A stretch of DNA of 64,000 nucleotides from Mytilisepta virgata (lineage: Eukaryota > Mollusca > Bivalvia > Mytilida > Mytilidae), in the NCBI GenBank assembly GCA_028015205.1, contig CM051510.1, forward strand, positions 28,334,580 to 28,398,579. The letters are read 5' to 3'. Below are positions 22,926 through 33,260 of this stretch, piece after piece. The position numbers and the translations under genes are program-made. Below the pieces are notes generated by a model, which saw nothing but the letters and a program-made list of their open reading frames with translations, did not search any database and was not told where the DNA came from. The stretch's first letter is position 1. Every line of letters starts with the position of its first letter.

Positions 22926-24083
22926 TTTTTGTCTTTGACCTAGGCGTTATATATTTGGCATGTTCAAATATTATGAGGCTGTGTATCGTGTACCAGGGTG
23001 ACCCTTTTCTCAATATCCGCATTGTGTATTTTTGACAAGAAAGTCTTGACCAGACTACGACTTTTAGTCTCTTGACCTATGCATTATATCTTTTGCATGT
23101 TGAGTGTATCATCATGAGGCAGTGTGTCCCATGGCATGATTACCGTATAATTTTCAATTGACCTAGGTTCTTGATATTTGGCACGTAGATGTATTGTCAT
23201 AAGATGGTGAGTCTAGTGACATGATGAACTTCATGTGAACTCGACCTTTGCTCTCAGTGTGTAACTTGTATTTTCTTCTGAACTAGGCATTAGATATGTT
23301 GTCTTAGATCTTATTGTGTACCATGATGAACCTTTTTTCAAGATCCCCTTTGTGTATTTTAGACAAGAAACTCTTAACCAGACTATGACTTTTTGTCTCT
23401 TGACTTTTGCATGTTGGGTGTATCATCATGAGGGAGTGTGTCCCATGGCATGATTACCTTGACCTCAAAATATAATTATCTATTGACCTATGTCCTAGAT
23501 ATTTGGCATTTGGATGTTGTGTCATAAGATGGTGTGTCGAGTGGCATGATGAACTCCATGTGAATTTGGCCTTAGGACTGGATATGTAACTTTTATTTCT
23601 TCTGAACTAGGACTTGAATATCTGACATGTAAATGTATCATCGTGAAGTGGTGTGTTCTTTTCCATGATGATCTCCATATGACCTTGACATCAAAAGTTA
23701 TTTCTTGATATTTTTCACAAATTTGTGTCTTGAAGATAACTTTTTTTGTTCTTGAACATATGCATTAGATATTTGTAAATAAGTGCAGCACTTAAAGACT
23801 GATTATTTGAATGAAATTTCTTGTCCAAGAACCATAAATCTGCCATAAATCCTCTGATGGGAACAGAATTTAAACTTCACCTTTAACTGGCCATGATAAA
23901 ACTATATACCAAATATTAAATCAATATCTTCAAACACAATGTAAAAAAGTTTGGAAAACTGATTAAAAGCATGAATTTTCTATGTCCAAGGACCATAACT
24001 CTGCTATAAATCAGACAAGAATAATTAAAAGTTGATCTGTAACTTGTTATGGTTAAACTATGTACCAAACATCAAATCAATTA
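22926..24083 (+). repeat. Degenerate 100-150 bp repeat array
   Basis: Motifs such as ttgacctaggcgttatatat, tttggcatg and gtgtatcatcatgag recur from 22930 to 23770, followed by two copies of an aagtttggaaaactgatta/ccaaggaccataa unit. Homology between units stops at about 24082, where the Helitron-like region may begin. Confidence 0.55.
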
Positions 24084-25655
24084 TTAGCTGTTGGGGACTT
24101 GTGCTGGTAGGGAATTTTTTGCTGAATGGGGGACTAATAATAGCGCCTGGTAATCAGAAAGAATGGCATTGTATCAGAAAATAAAACAGGGTGCAATAAT
24201 CCTTTATTGCTACCAAGATTTGAATCCATTTTTATGTAACATTTAAAACACAAATTATTATGGTTCTGCATAATTTATATTGTTTACATTTGTATATGAT
24301 GTTAAAGTGACCTATCAAAAATAATTTCAACATGACCAAAACATATTATTGGTGATAACCAGATAAATAATATGTTAATTTTGAATAAAAAAAAATTATA
24401 TCTATAAGCATTAAGTTTTTATTGTACATGAAGTACAATGGGCTGTTATTTGTAAGAAATCTTTTAAAGATAACACATTGATACCTATAAACTAGTTTAA
24501 GGTATATGAAGAAGAAGATTCTCTGATAAAATAAATATGAAAGCTAGATACAGTCAGTACTGTATGTATTCTTTTTGTTTGCAATCTTAATCTATTAAAA
24601 TGTAATAAGAAAGGCTGAAAACTATTAAATTGAAGACAAAATACTGGCCTAATAATTTTATTTATAATAAAGGATAAGCTATTTTTCATCAGAGAAAAAT
24701 TATTGAACCTAATAAAGAGTAAGACCCATCAGTTATGATAAAGGAAAATCACTATAAGAAACTTCTCTGGTTTTCTAAAATTTGACACAATACTATACAA
24801 CAGTTGTTAACATCTTGCACATGTACATTGCATACATTATGTTACAAAAAAAAGACCATTTGACATATGATAATTTCAATAATTATGATAAATGGCTAGT
24901 CATCAGTTTAAGGGAAAAAAAAGATATACTGCCTTCAACATAATTAACAAAAAATTAAAATTATCAATTTATAATACTGTATTTGAAATAATGATCATGA
25001 ATACTGAACACATGAATATTTTTTTATGTGAAATTTTGAAAAAAAATAATAATGGCTCTTGTATGAAAACAATAATATGTGATATATTCTGCACACATGA
25101 TTAAAAAAAATAGAGGAATAATTATTTTTTACAGAAGCAATATTCTATTTGAAGTAATGAGATAAATAACTGGATTTAATTGAACATATTAATAGTAAAT
25201 ATGTCAAAACAGTTCACTTATGTTAAAAAATGTCAATGTAAAAGTAATTTACTTAATATATGTCATAACACTTATACATGTACATATAGTTAAAAACATG
25301 ATGTACATTGCATATATTATTTTTTTAAATCAGACTATTTCAGATAAGATAACTCCAATATAAATAACTGGCATATCATCAGAATAGGCAAAAGCATAAA
25401 AATACATAAGAAATGGTCACAGTAAATGTATTGGAAGTTCAATACTAAAAAACTAAAAAAATTTGTTCAAAGCTCTGACAATTTGAATTAAGGTGTCTCA
25501 TAAAAATGTTTGTCATCAGCTAAGACAAAGACATAAACATGATAAAAATTCCTAGGAAATGTCCACAAAAGTTCTGAACAGCAATAGTAAAACACTATAA
25601 ACAGAGCATATACAATACATACTGAAGCAGTTCATATGCATTTCAGTAAAAGCCA
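24084..25655 (-). other. 3' flank of the Rep-helicase gene, possible Helitron 3' end
   Basis: Very AT-rich with no open frame. The minus strand at 24087-24084 reads CTAA followed by T, the classical Helitron CTRR end and target base, placed where the neighbouring host repeat breaks off. No hairpin is evident next to it, which is against a canonical end. Within it, 24815-24905 and 25298-25382 are similar to each other (acattgcata, gataa, catcag words). Confidence 0.3.
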
Positions 25656-28600
25656 TTAATCATCAGGATTTTCATTGTCTGCGATAACTTCACTTGAATT
25701 CATAGAATATGCAACAACTATCCAATGGTCACCTTGATAGTGATCTGTACATTTTAGATCATCAGAAATAAGAGTATTTACTATGCAAATACGTATAGGA
25801 CATGGTCTTTTGCACTGTAAATAATTGGTGTAGTTGCGCTCCATTTGGATGATGAAATTTTTGAGTGACAATGGTCCATCAAACCAATTTAATGATTTTC
25901 CTGTATAAAATGAAGCTATAACTTGGATGATTTGATCTCCTGTCAAATCATCATAATCGTTCACATCGATTCCTAAAACACAGTTTACACCTGCATAAAA
26001 AATTTGAGTTGGTACATCAGATGAGCTTTTATCAGTCATGAATGTATTTCCTGCTTTCCGTAACTTCAATGTAGCATAACAAGCATTGTATCCACAAGTG
26101 TTTAATATCTGTTGATTTGAAAATGTTTTGCATACATTAAAACATAATCCTTCCATCCAAGTAGCAAGTTGTAGGGACACAGGATGTGAAAGTTGGTCTA
26201 TTATACGAACATTAAAATTGTGAACAATATTGTGTTTTTTCCATGATTTAGGTAGTGGAAAAGGTGGAAAAAATGCAGTTCCAATTAAAACACTTTCAGA
26301 CTCCTCAAGATTTTCAAAATTTTGATTTTGGCGCTCGATTTGATAATCACACAGAGACAGTGAAGTATAAGCCTGTTTTGTTACTTCTTTCATGCATGTT
26401 TTGTTTTCATTTTTCATCAATTCCTGTTCAGGGTATTTTACAACTTTAGTGTTTTGGAAATTAAAAACATTTTTTATGTTCATCCAATCTAGGAGTTCCT
26501 TATAAAATTTTGAAAGAAATATTGCCTGTGGATCTGCTGTAATAAATGATAAATTTTCATGGTTTGTGACCCTACTTATAGCTACGTATGCTTGTCCTGA
26601 AGCAAAAAATGTTCTGTCAAGCTGAATATGAACTTTATTTAAAGTCATCCCCTGAACCTTATGAACAGTCATTGCATATGCTGGTATAATGGGAAATTGT
26701 TGACGTATAATTGAATATGAACAACCTGGTATTGTAAGTGTTTGTTTGGATCGCACTAATGGCAAAATTTTGCGTGTATTTATGTTTTGTAGAAAAAAAC
26801 AGTCATTGCTGAAAGCTTTGACCAATGTAATGGTTCCATTTACCCATCCATCAGTTACTGAAATGTTTTTAGTCAACATAACACGAGCATTAATTTTGAC
26901 ATGGACTACATCTTCTAGTCTTTCTCTGACAGACAAAAGTCTTGTAAGTGTAGCTTGATCCAATGATGATCCACCTAGATCAGTGTCTATTGCCAATACC
27001 TTTATTGATTCTCCAGGTAAACTTTCTATAAATAAATTGTTAATTTCATCTCTCTTTTGTCTAAGGGACACTATAAGCATTGTATTATTTATATCAATGT
27101 CAGATATATTTTCCTTTGATAAATGTTGTTCTATGAAGTCTATTACACTTTTATCCACATGACCTTGTCTGACTTTATGCAAAACATTTATGAAATAATC
27201 ATCACTCTGTCTAACAATATCTGTAAGAACAAGCATATGAAAGTGAAACCACTGAGGAGTAAAATATATAGGAGTTTTAATTGCTGGTAACTGTGCAGGA
27301 TCTCCAACAAGTATAATATGCTTTCCTCCAAATAATTTGTGTGTATTTCCACTTGTTGCAAATTTTCTGCATATCTTGTCTATATTTGTAAACATATTAC
27401 TTTCCATCATAGTGAATTCATCAATTATAAGTACTTCTGTTTTTGAAAGAAGTAAGTGATCTGATGTTCCAAATTCAATCATGGATTGGCAAGCAAGATT
27501 CATTTTAAAAAAACAATGTATAGTACACCCACCTATGAGCCAGGCTGCTATTCCAGTAGTTCCCAATAAAGCTGTACAAATCCCAATGTCTTCACACATA
27601 TTTAAAATACCTTTCACTAAGTATGATTTCCCTGTTCCTGCTGCTCCTGTAAGGCAAGCTAGTGTCTGTTGATTTGTTGAAAATCTATTATGTAACCACT
27701 GATAAACATTTTCCTGTGATTTTGTCAATTTTGCCCTATTAAAGAATGTTTTGGCTGGTGACTTGACAAAGATATCATTTAGATTATTGTCATCATCAAA
27801 CACTTCTATTTCACTTTCATCAACAATATTATTAAAAGTTGTGTGAATATCACTAATAAATCCTTCACTATCAGACTCAGTAATCCAATTCAGAACTTTT
27901 AATTTAGAAGCTAATTCAGTTATACTTTCAGTGGAGAAACCTCTTTGAAAAGCACTGGTTAAAAGTTGCATGCCCAGTTGATTTTCTTCAAGTAAGTTTC
28001 GTATTGCACACTCCTCCATGTATGTTTGGGATTCATTGTTTATTGATAATTTCATGGTCTCTCTTGTCAATGGTAGATTGAGTAACATTAACTGTACAAA
28101 ATATAATTCTTGGTCTTCTCCAAATGGTAAAAGGAAGTGATGTCTTGGAATTGCAGTATGGCCTTCTTTTCTTTTCCTTAAAATTCTGCCCTTTTTATCT
28201 ACTATATTTTTTTTTTCATTATATGTTTCTGAAGGTTGAAGATACCTATACTGTCTCACAAAATCAGGATACTTTAAATTAGAAAGAGTTTCAGGTCTTT
28301 CAAAATACTTTTCAATTAAGGTGTCGTAGAAAATGTCTTGTGAGTTATCATTTTCTGGCATATGTTTTCTTCGCTTTAAGAATCTGTATTTTGGCATTAT
28401 ATCTGTTGGAATGTAGACAATTTCTCTAGAAGACCTACATATATTATAGTGTAATAAATGAGTCATTACCTCTAGTTTTCCAACAATGCGAGTTCTCAAA
28501 TAGCACTCTGGGTCGGACATATTTTCTGATATTTTAGTGTTGAAACTTGGTTCTGATTTCGCAAGATATTTGGCCAAATACATTTGCCATCCTCCATGAG

Positions 28601-30197
28601 AAATTTTTTGAATGTTCATATGTCCTTGCCACATTGAAAGTATACACATATTGTAAGGAACAACAATTTTATCTACTGGATTTCTCCTAATATATAAATA
28701 GCGAACACCAGATTCATCAAGTTTTTCACACTCAGTTAACTGTGCAGGGAATCCATACTTGCACTTTGTAAGAGTTTTTCCATTTGGTCCTTTTAAACAG
28801 CGTTCTGGATAACATTTTAGATGAAGCTGGAATTTCTTAACATACTTTTGTAACAGTTCTACATTTGCAAATGAATTTCCTCTTGGCATCTCAGCACATA
28901 CTGCATTGCTTGGTACAGTATCAGACTTGCACCAAACTACTATATGTACATGTAAGCCTCCACGTTTCTGAAATTCAATTCGCCACCAATAGTCTTCTAT
29001 AACTCCAAGGGGTCCTATGGACTTCTGCAATAAGATATTTTCACGGAACATTTTGAATCGTTCAAAAAATGCAACAGTCATTTCTGCTGGGTGTAAAATT
29101 ACTGATGTCAGTGAGTTATTTGCTTGATTTGTGTCACAAGAATTATCAGCAGTTTTTCTTCCATACCTCTCATTTAAGTAGAATTCAAGTTCATCCCAAG
29201 AGTCATTTTGTGTAAGAGTAATAAAGAAAGTCGGTTGACCTAATTCAGAAGTCAATGCAAGAAGGTCCAAATATCGAGATTGCCAATAGCTTCTTGATCC
29301 AGTTATTGATTGTGGTACATTTGTACCATATGCATGATAAGAAGAATTTGTTGACAACTTCTTTTTTGTCAATTTGTCACTTCTATTTGTAACCTGGATT
29401 TTTTTGGAAATATTGTACTGATATAAAGTTGATTTCATGTGACGATCATACCAAAAAAAGCTCCAGTGTGGATCATGTCGCCATCTGTTGTCATAATTAA
29501 GAATTCTACCTTTACAATAAACAGACATTGTCATCAGTCCCTTCTCATACTTCCAACTTCCAATTCCAAATGGAAACAAATGAGGCATTGCTTTCGCTTC
29601 CAAATGTTCATCTGAATATGAAACATTTACTATCTTCTTTATTTCTTCAGCAGTTTTATCAACAGAACATGATTTTGGATTTTGAGTTCCAACTACATCT
29701 TCATTTGGGTATATCTGAGGTATTTTACATGGAACATCTGTTGGTGTTAGTGCACCAATTTGTTCTTGTCCTAAATAACATGATAACGGATTGCCATATT
29801 TATCACTTAAATCTGTTGCTGTTGAAAGTGATGTTAAAACATTTGTAAATCTAAATAATGTCTCATACTTTGCAAAAAAATTTACATATAGATGGTTGTT
29901 AGCCTTTAAAAATTTTAAAGCTTTACCTATCCGATTTGATGCACCATTTTGGTTCTTTGGTTTTACTTTTTCACTGTGTAGTAAGGAAGTGAACATTCCA
30001 TAATAATGTTTATTATGTTTGTGCAAAATGTTAACTTCACCCTGTATATGTCTCCATGTATGAGTTTTCATATTTGTTTTCTTAAATGTGCTTGAAAATA
30101 AACCACATAAGGATATTTGACTTATTTCAGAAGAATCTCTTAAATCAGCAATTTCTTTTGGAATCTTATAGGTGTTATCTGGTGATACCATAGGCAT
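25656..30197 (-). CDS. Helitron-type Rep-helicase with C-terminal cysteine-peptidase-like domain
   Basis: 1,513 codons. Helitron Rep domain: HUH motif HVH (H416, H418) after EFQKRGG, and catalytic tyrosine pair Y540/Y544 in MYLAKYLAK (Y2 type). Helicase of the PIF1/RecD-like SF1 group: Walker A GAAGTGKS (851-858), Walker B LIIDEF (923-928), GDPAQLP (965-971), TVHKVQGMTL (1177-1186), YVAISRV (1204-1210). Such proteins nick, peel off and recopy DNA in rolling-circle transposition. After about residue 1300 an extra domain has CGYNAC (1368-1373) and GDHWIVVAY (1489-1497), a Cys-then-His order like papain-fold peptidases; this assignment is inference. The frame is open upstream of the ATG to 30317 and includes a CC-x2-C-x2-C cluster, so the true N-terminus lies further 5' (see 30310-30699). 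Intact motifs suggest recent activity. Confidence 0.93.
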   Translation of the reverse strand: MPMVSPDNTYKIPKEIADLRDSSEISQISLCGLFSSTFKKTNMKTHTWRHIQGEVNILHKHNKHYYGMFTSLLHSEKVKPKNQNGASNRIGKALKFLKANNHLYVNFFAKYETLFRFTNVLTSLSTATDLSDKYGNPLSCYLGQEQIGALTPTDVPCKIPQIYPNEDVVGTQNPKSCSVDKTAEEIKKIVNVSYSDEHLEAKAMPHLFPFGIGSWKYEKGLMTMSVYCKGRILNYDNRWRHDPHWSFFWYDRHMKSTLYQYNISKKIQVTNRSDKLTKKKLSTNSSYHAYGTNVPQSITGSRSYWQSRYLDLLALTSELGQPTFFITLTQNDSWDELEFYLNERYGRKTADNSCDTNQANNSLTSVILHPAEMTVAFFERFKMFRENILLQKSIGPLGVIEDYWWRIEFQKRGGLHVHIVVWCKSDTVPSNAVCAEMPRGNSFANVELLQKYVKKFQLHLKCYPERCLKGPNGKTLTKCKYGFPAQLTECEKLDESGVRYLYIRRNPVDKIVVPYNMCILSMWQGHMNIQKISHGGWQMYLAKYLAKSEPSFNTKISENMSDPECYLRTRIVGKLEVMTHLLHYNICRSSREIVYIPTDIMPKYRFLKRRKHMPENDNSQDIFYDTLIEKYFERPETLSNLKYPDFVRQYRYLQPSETYNEKKNIVDKKGRILRKRKEGHTAIPRHHFLLPFGEDQELYFVQLMLLNLPLTRETMKLSINNESQTYMEECAIRNLLEENQLGMQLLTSAFQRGFSTESITELASKLKVLNWITESDSEGFISDIHTTFNNIVDESEIEVFDDDNNLNDIFVKSPAKTFFNRAKLTKSQENVYQWLHNRFSTNQQTLACLTGAAGTGKSYLVKGILNMCEDIGICTALLGTTGIAAWLIGGCTIHCFFKMNLACQSMIEFGTSDHLLLSKTEVLIIDEFTMMESNMFTNIDKICRKFATSGNTHKLFGGKHIILVGDPAQLPAIKTPIYFTPQWFHFHMLVLTDIVRQSDDYFINVLHKVRQGHVDKSVIDFIEQHLSKENISDIDINNTMLIVSLRQKRDEINNLFIESLPGESIKVLAIDTDLGGSSLDQATLTRLLSVRERLEDVVHVKINARVMLTKNISVTDGWVNGTITLVKAFSNDCFFLQNINTRKILPLVRSKQTLTIPGCSYSIIRQQFPIIPAYAMTVHKVQGMTLNKVHIQLDRTFFASGQAYVAISRVTNHENLSFITADPQAIFLSKFYKELLDWMNIKNVFNFQNTKVVKYPEQELMKNENKTCMKEVTKQAYTSLSLCDYQIERQNQNFENLEESESVLIGTAFFPPFPLPKSWKKHNIVHNFNVRIIDQLSHPVSLQLATWMEGLCFNVCKTFSNQQILNTCGYNACYATLKLRKAGNTFMTDKSSSDVPTQIFYAGVNCVLGIDVNDYDDLTGDQIIQVIASFYTGKSLNWFDGPLSLKNFIIQMERNYTNYLQCKRPCPIRICIVNTLISDDLKCTDHYQGDHWIVVAYSMNSSEVIADNENPDD

Positions 30198-30309
30198 TTT
30201 GAAATTGGTTTTAGTTTTACAATTACGACAATTACGACAGCACAGCCAATTTTTACTATCAATTTCATATAAATTCTTGTTGAAGTCTTTAATGTGAGAG
30301 TAAAAATGT

Positions 30310-30699
30310 TCAACTGGCTATTGATCGTGGTGGTTGAATTTTAAATACGGATTGAGAGTCAATTTTTCCATAAAGTAATTGACCACAGTTAAAGCAAATT
30401 CCCAAAAACAATTTTTTCAAACTGATTTTTTCACCATAAGATGCAAACTTCGAGAGTAATATACAATCAGACTGAAGAATATTTTGATCAAAATATATAT
30501 AAACTGAATCAGTTGACTTTTTAATTGTACGTATTTTCTTCTTCAACTTGATATTTGAATTTTTGTTGTTCTTCCTCAATTTGATATTTGAAATTTTGTT
30601 GATTTTCTTTCTTTCTGATAATTTTTTCCTAGTTTTAATTGGATTATTAGTTGTTATTTTTTTAAACTTTTTTGAAGTATCACATTTCCTGAATTTCAT
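30310..30699 (-). pseudogene. Rep-helicase N-terminal part, separated by a frameshift
   Basis: ATG at 30699 opens 129 codons: a Lys/Asn/Ile-rich low-complexity stretch and then a C-x2-C pair in ICFNCGQLLY, the kind of zinc motif expected near the N-terminus of Helitron proteins. The frame stops at 30310-30312. The Rep-helicase frame, which is a different frame, is open from 30317 downward, so the two overlap by about 5 bp. One single-base slip joins them. Causes could be a disabling indel, a sequencing or assembly error, or programmed frameshifting; the sequence alone cannot say. The start lies only 11 bp after the RPA-like stop codon. Confidence 0.6.
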
Positions 30700-30709
30700 T
30701 ACGTTATAT

Positions 30710-31885
30710 TTATAATATAGCAATGCAGGTCATGTTCTTGCCAGTTGGTGATTTTGAATTTCTTTCAAATTTTACTTTAAATTTCAGTTCCCTTGGTTTT
30801 GTTTTTAGTTTATTTACAACAAAATGTTGTTCCTCTTCTGTAGCATTGCAAAATGTTTCTTTATTTACTCCAAGAAGAATTTCAGCAGTTTCGGAAAAAA
30901 AAGTTGTCCAACCTTCCCCAGACATATCTGCCAGAAGAACTGGAAGTCTTATCTGACAATCTGTAATTGTATACATTTTGTTGCACAATTCACATTTGTA
31001 AGAACCATCTTTGCCAGTCAAAGGTTTCTGGTGATTTTTCTTAATACATGTCCTATATGTATAATTTCTTCTTGCAACATTCTTTATTTTTGCTTTTAGT
31101 TCAACTGTTATTACATCATCTTTTGAATCAATGCAGGATTGAATATCCATAGAGTCAAACTTCTCACTTACATCTTCTTCATCATTTGTGTCAGTGTTTT
31201 TTTGCTCACTTTCTTTCAATACAACTAATTTACTGGTGTCATTGAAATTAAAATATAATGAATCCTTAAATGATGCTGTCTGGATATTTTGCAAAATCAC
31301 TTCATCTCCAGCATGAAAATTATCAAAAATATCCTTGTTCCAAACCTTTAAAATTGTTTCTCCAGTCTCATCATTAATAGACATTACTACAACATTTTTG
31401 TTCAGTTTTTTGTTTTCAATTGTAACAGCACATTGAAATAATGAAAAAAGTGGCAATGCCTTTGCCTCAGCTATTGTTTTAACATTTGGGTTTGGTTTTT
31501 TAATTTTTTCATTTGAAGCAGATACAACTGTTTTTGTTGTTAACCTAAATTCTATATCTTTTCTTCCAAATCTGTGATCTGCTTGCTTTGCAAGAATATT
31601 CTTAAATGCGTATGTTTCTCCTGCAAATAATGTATTTAAAAATAATTTCGAATTCTCCCCAAAAGCTGTAGCTCTATATGAATCAGTGCCATCATAGAGA
31701 ATTAAAGCTAGTTTAAATGCATCATGTTGGTACTCTATAATGCCTGAAGATGATATCACTAAAAACGGTATTTCTTCTGTTAAAAATCCAATGGGGTATT
31801 TCTGGAAAAAAGATTTTTTGTATGAATTTACATATTTAGGAAAAAGAAAGTTTTTGAGCAATGGATTGGAAAATACAGTTGACAG
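30710..31885 (-). CDS. RPA-like single-stranded-DNA-binding protein, main exon
   Basis: About 390 codons of a protein resembling the large subunit of replication protein A (RPA70). Successive OB-fold-like segments are followed by a Cys cluster C292, C310, C313 (plus C322), numbered from an upstream TTG at 31921, placed like the zinc ribbon in RPA70 DNA-binding domain C. RPA-like genes are known partners of Rep-helicase in several Helitrons and would bind displaced single strands. There is no ATG near the 5' end; the open frame begins at a TGA near 31965. A phase-0 acceptor (tttagtatcaag|CTG at 31885) would join it to the exon at 32511-32627. The stop at 30710 is 11 bp from the next start, so co-transcription with Rep-helicase is likely. 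Confidence 0.75.
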   Translation of the reverse strand: MSTVFSNPLLKNFLFPKYVNSYKKSFFQKYPIGFLTEEIPFLVISSSGIIEYQHDAFKLALILYDGTDSYRATAFGENSKLFLNTLFAGETYAFKNILAKQADHRFGRKDIEFRLTTKTVVSASNEKIKKPNPNVKTIAEAKALPLFSLFQCAVTIENKKLNKNVVVMSINDETGETILKVWNKDIFDNFHAGDEVILQNIQTASFKDSLYFNFNDTSKLVVLKESEQKNTDTNDEEDVSEKFDSMDIQSCIDSKDDVITVELKAKIKNVARRNYTYRTCIKKNHQKPLTGKDGSYKCELCNKMYTITDCQIRLPVLLADMSGEGWTTFFSETAEILLGVNKETFCNATEEEQHFVVNKLKTKPRELKFKVKFERNSKSPTGKNMTCIAIL

Positions 31886-31921
31886 CTTGATACTAAATTT
31901 AGAACCACAAAATGAGTTCAA

Positions 31922-32510
31922 GGTAAGATTACACCTGCCAGACAGATTATTCCATATTCCAAATATAATTCATCTATCCTTATAATATTGAAACTAGATG
32001 TATTGGAACAACACAAATGGCCCTGTTCCAAAAAGTCAAAAGTCTGCATTTTGAACAACAAGTGTGGACACATACAAGCATGGTTCGTGCATATTTGATT
32101 TTTTTATGGACAAGGCGACTTAACTCCAGAACAACATCTGACTTTTACATGTATAATGTAACAGTAGAGGAGCCTAAGGAAAATGTCACTAGACAAGTGT
32201 AGTGAGTCTTGTACCAGACTTTTTAGCAACTTTTAAATTCTGATCACAGATACAAAAAACTTGGCAATATTTTGTAACCAATTTTCACCATTTTAGTAAC
32301 GATGTGTTTAGTTTTTTTTAGAATAATTTTTAATATTGACACTGGAAACAATAAGAAAAATGTTTTCATGTACTTATTAATACAGTTTCATTTTTTTAAG
32401 TAGAAAGGCTACTTCATGCTTTACTTTGAATAAGAATATTTAAAATGATTAAATCATAGATGTACATTTATTTTACTATTCAAAACAATTCAATATCTAA
32501 TGATTCTTAC
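31922..32510. other. Intron-like stretch of the RPA-like gene
   Basis: AT-rich, with a 61-codon plus-strand frame of no note. It is bounded by the proposed donor at 32510 and acceptor near 31886. Confidence 0.35.
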
Positions 32511-32627
32511 CTGTACATGTATGTCATCAATTGAAGTGTCTGTGGTGGTGTCTTTTTCATTAGTGTTCAAATTATTTGTCAGTGTGGATGTAATAGTTAA
32601 AGTGTCTTCAGAGGGCTCATGGGAATG
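32511..32627 (-). CDS. Probable exon 2 of the RPA-like gene
   Basis: 117 bp, 39 codons, phase 0 at both ends, open in only one frame. The acceptor is atatttcttag and the donor is GTACAG|GTAAGA. The peptide is Thr/Asp/Asn-rich and likely a disordered linker. It fits in phase both with the start exon at 37422-37526 and with the RPA-like exon at 31885. Confidence 0.5.
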
Positions 32628-32679
32628 CTAAGAAATATAAAAAATAGATATTTTTATAAGTATATGCTGGCAATATTTT

Positions 32680-33260
32680 TATATTTCTCACACAAACAGA
32701 AGACTTGAGCTAATAAACTGTTGACACAGAAATATGTCTCGCCTTTGATAGTTTAATGCAATTGTTTGAATTAAAAAAAACATCACTTAAACATGTAAAC
32801 TATATGGAAAATTTTCCAAGTCAATGAGCCATGACTGAAGATGCAAGGCCAAATTATCTTTATAGAAAGGATATATGTTAATGCTAAGGTACTACATACC
32901 AAATATCATTGACTTAACATTATTGGTTTCCCTTACACTAACCTAACCATAAACTTTAACAAGAGTAAGTCATGAAAAATTCCAAAGTCAATAAACCAAC
33001 ACTGAGGGTTTTGGGTAGGAAAATCTCTGGGACCATATTATCTCTTAGAAATGAAATGTGTCAATACTTATACAACTGCACACGAAATATCATTGACCAA
33101 CTAATAATGGTTCCCCTTAAACTGATCTAATCAAAAACTTTAACATGTAAGCTATGGAAAAATTTCTATTCATCAAACTTTACCTCCATTTAATCATCAA
33201 TAACAGCAATTCAAATTTGAAGACTTTGCTGAAAAGTTCAAAAGTTGTCACACTGAAACC
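32680..33260 (+). repeat. Degenerate interspersed repeat
   Basis: Two diverged units share ccaagtcaatgagccatgac or ccaaagtcaataaaccaaca, then aaatatcattgac and ggtttcccttacactaac or ggttccccttaaactgatc. No coding content. Confidence 0.5.
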
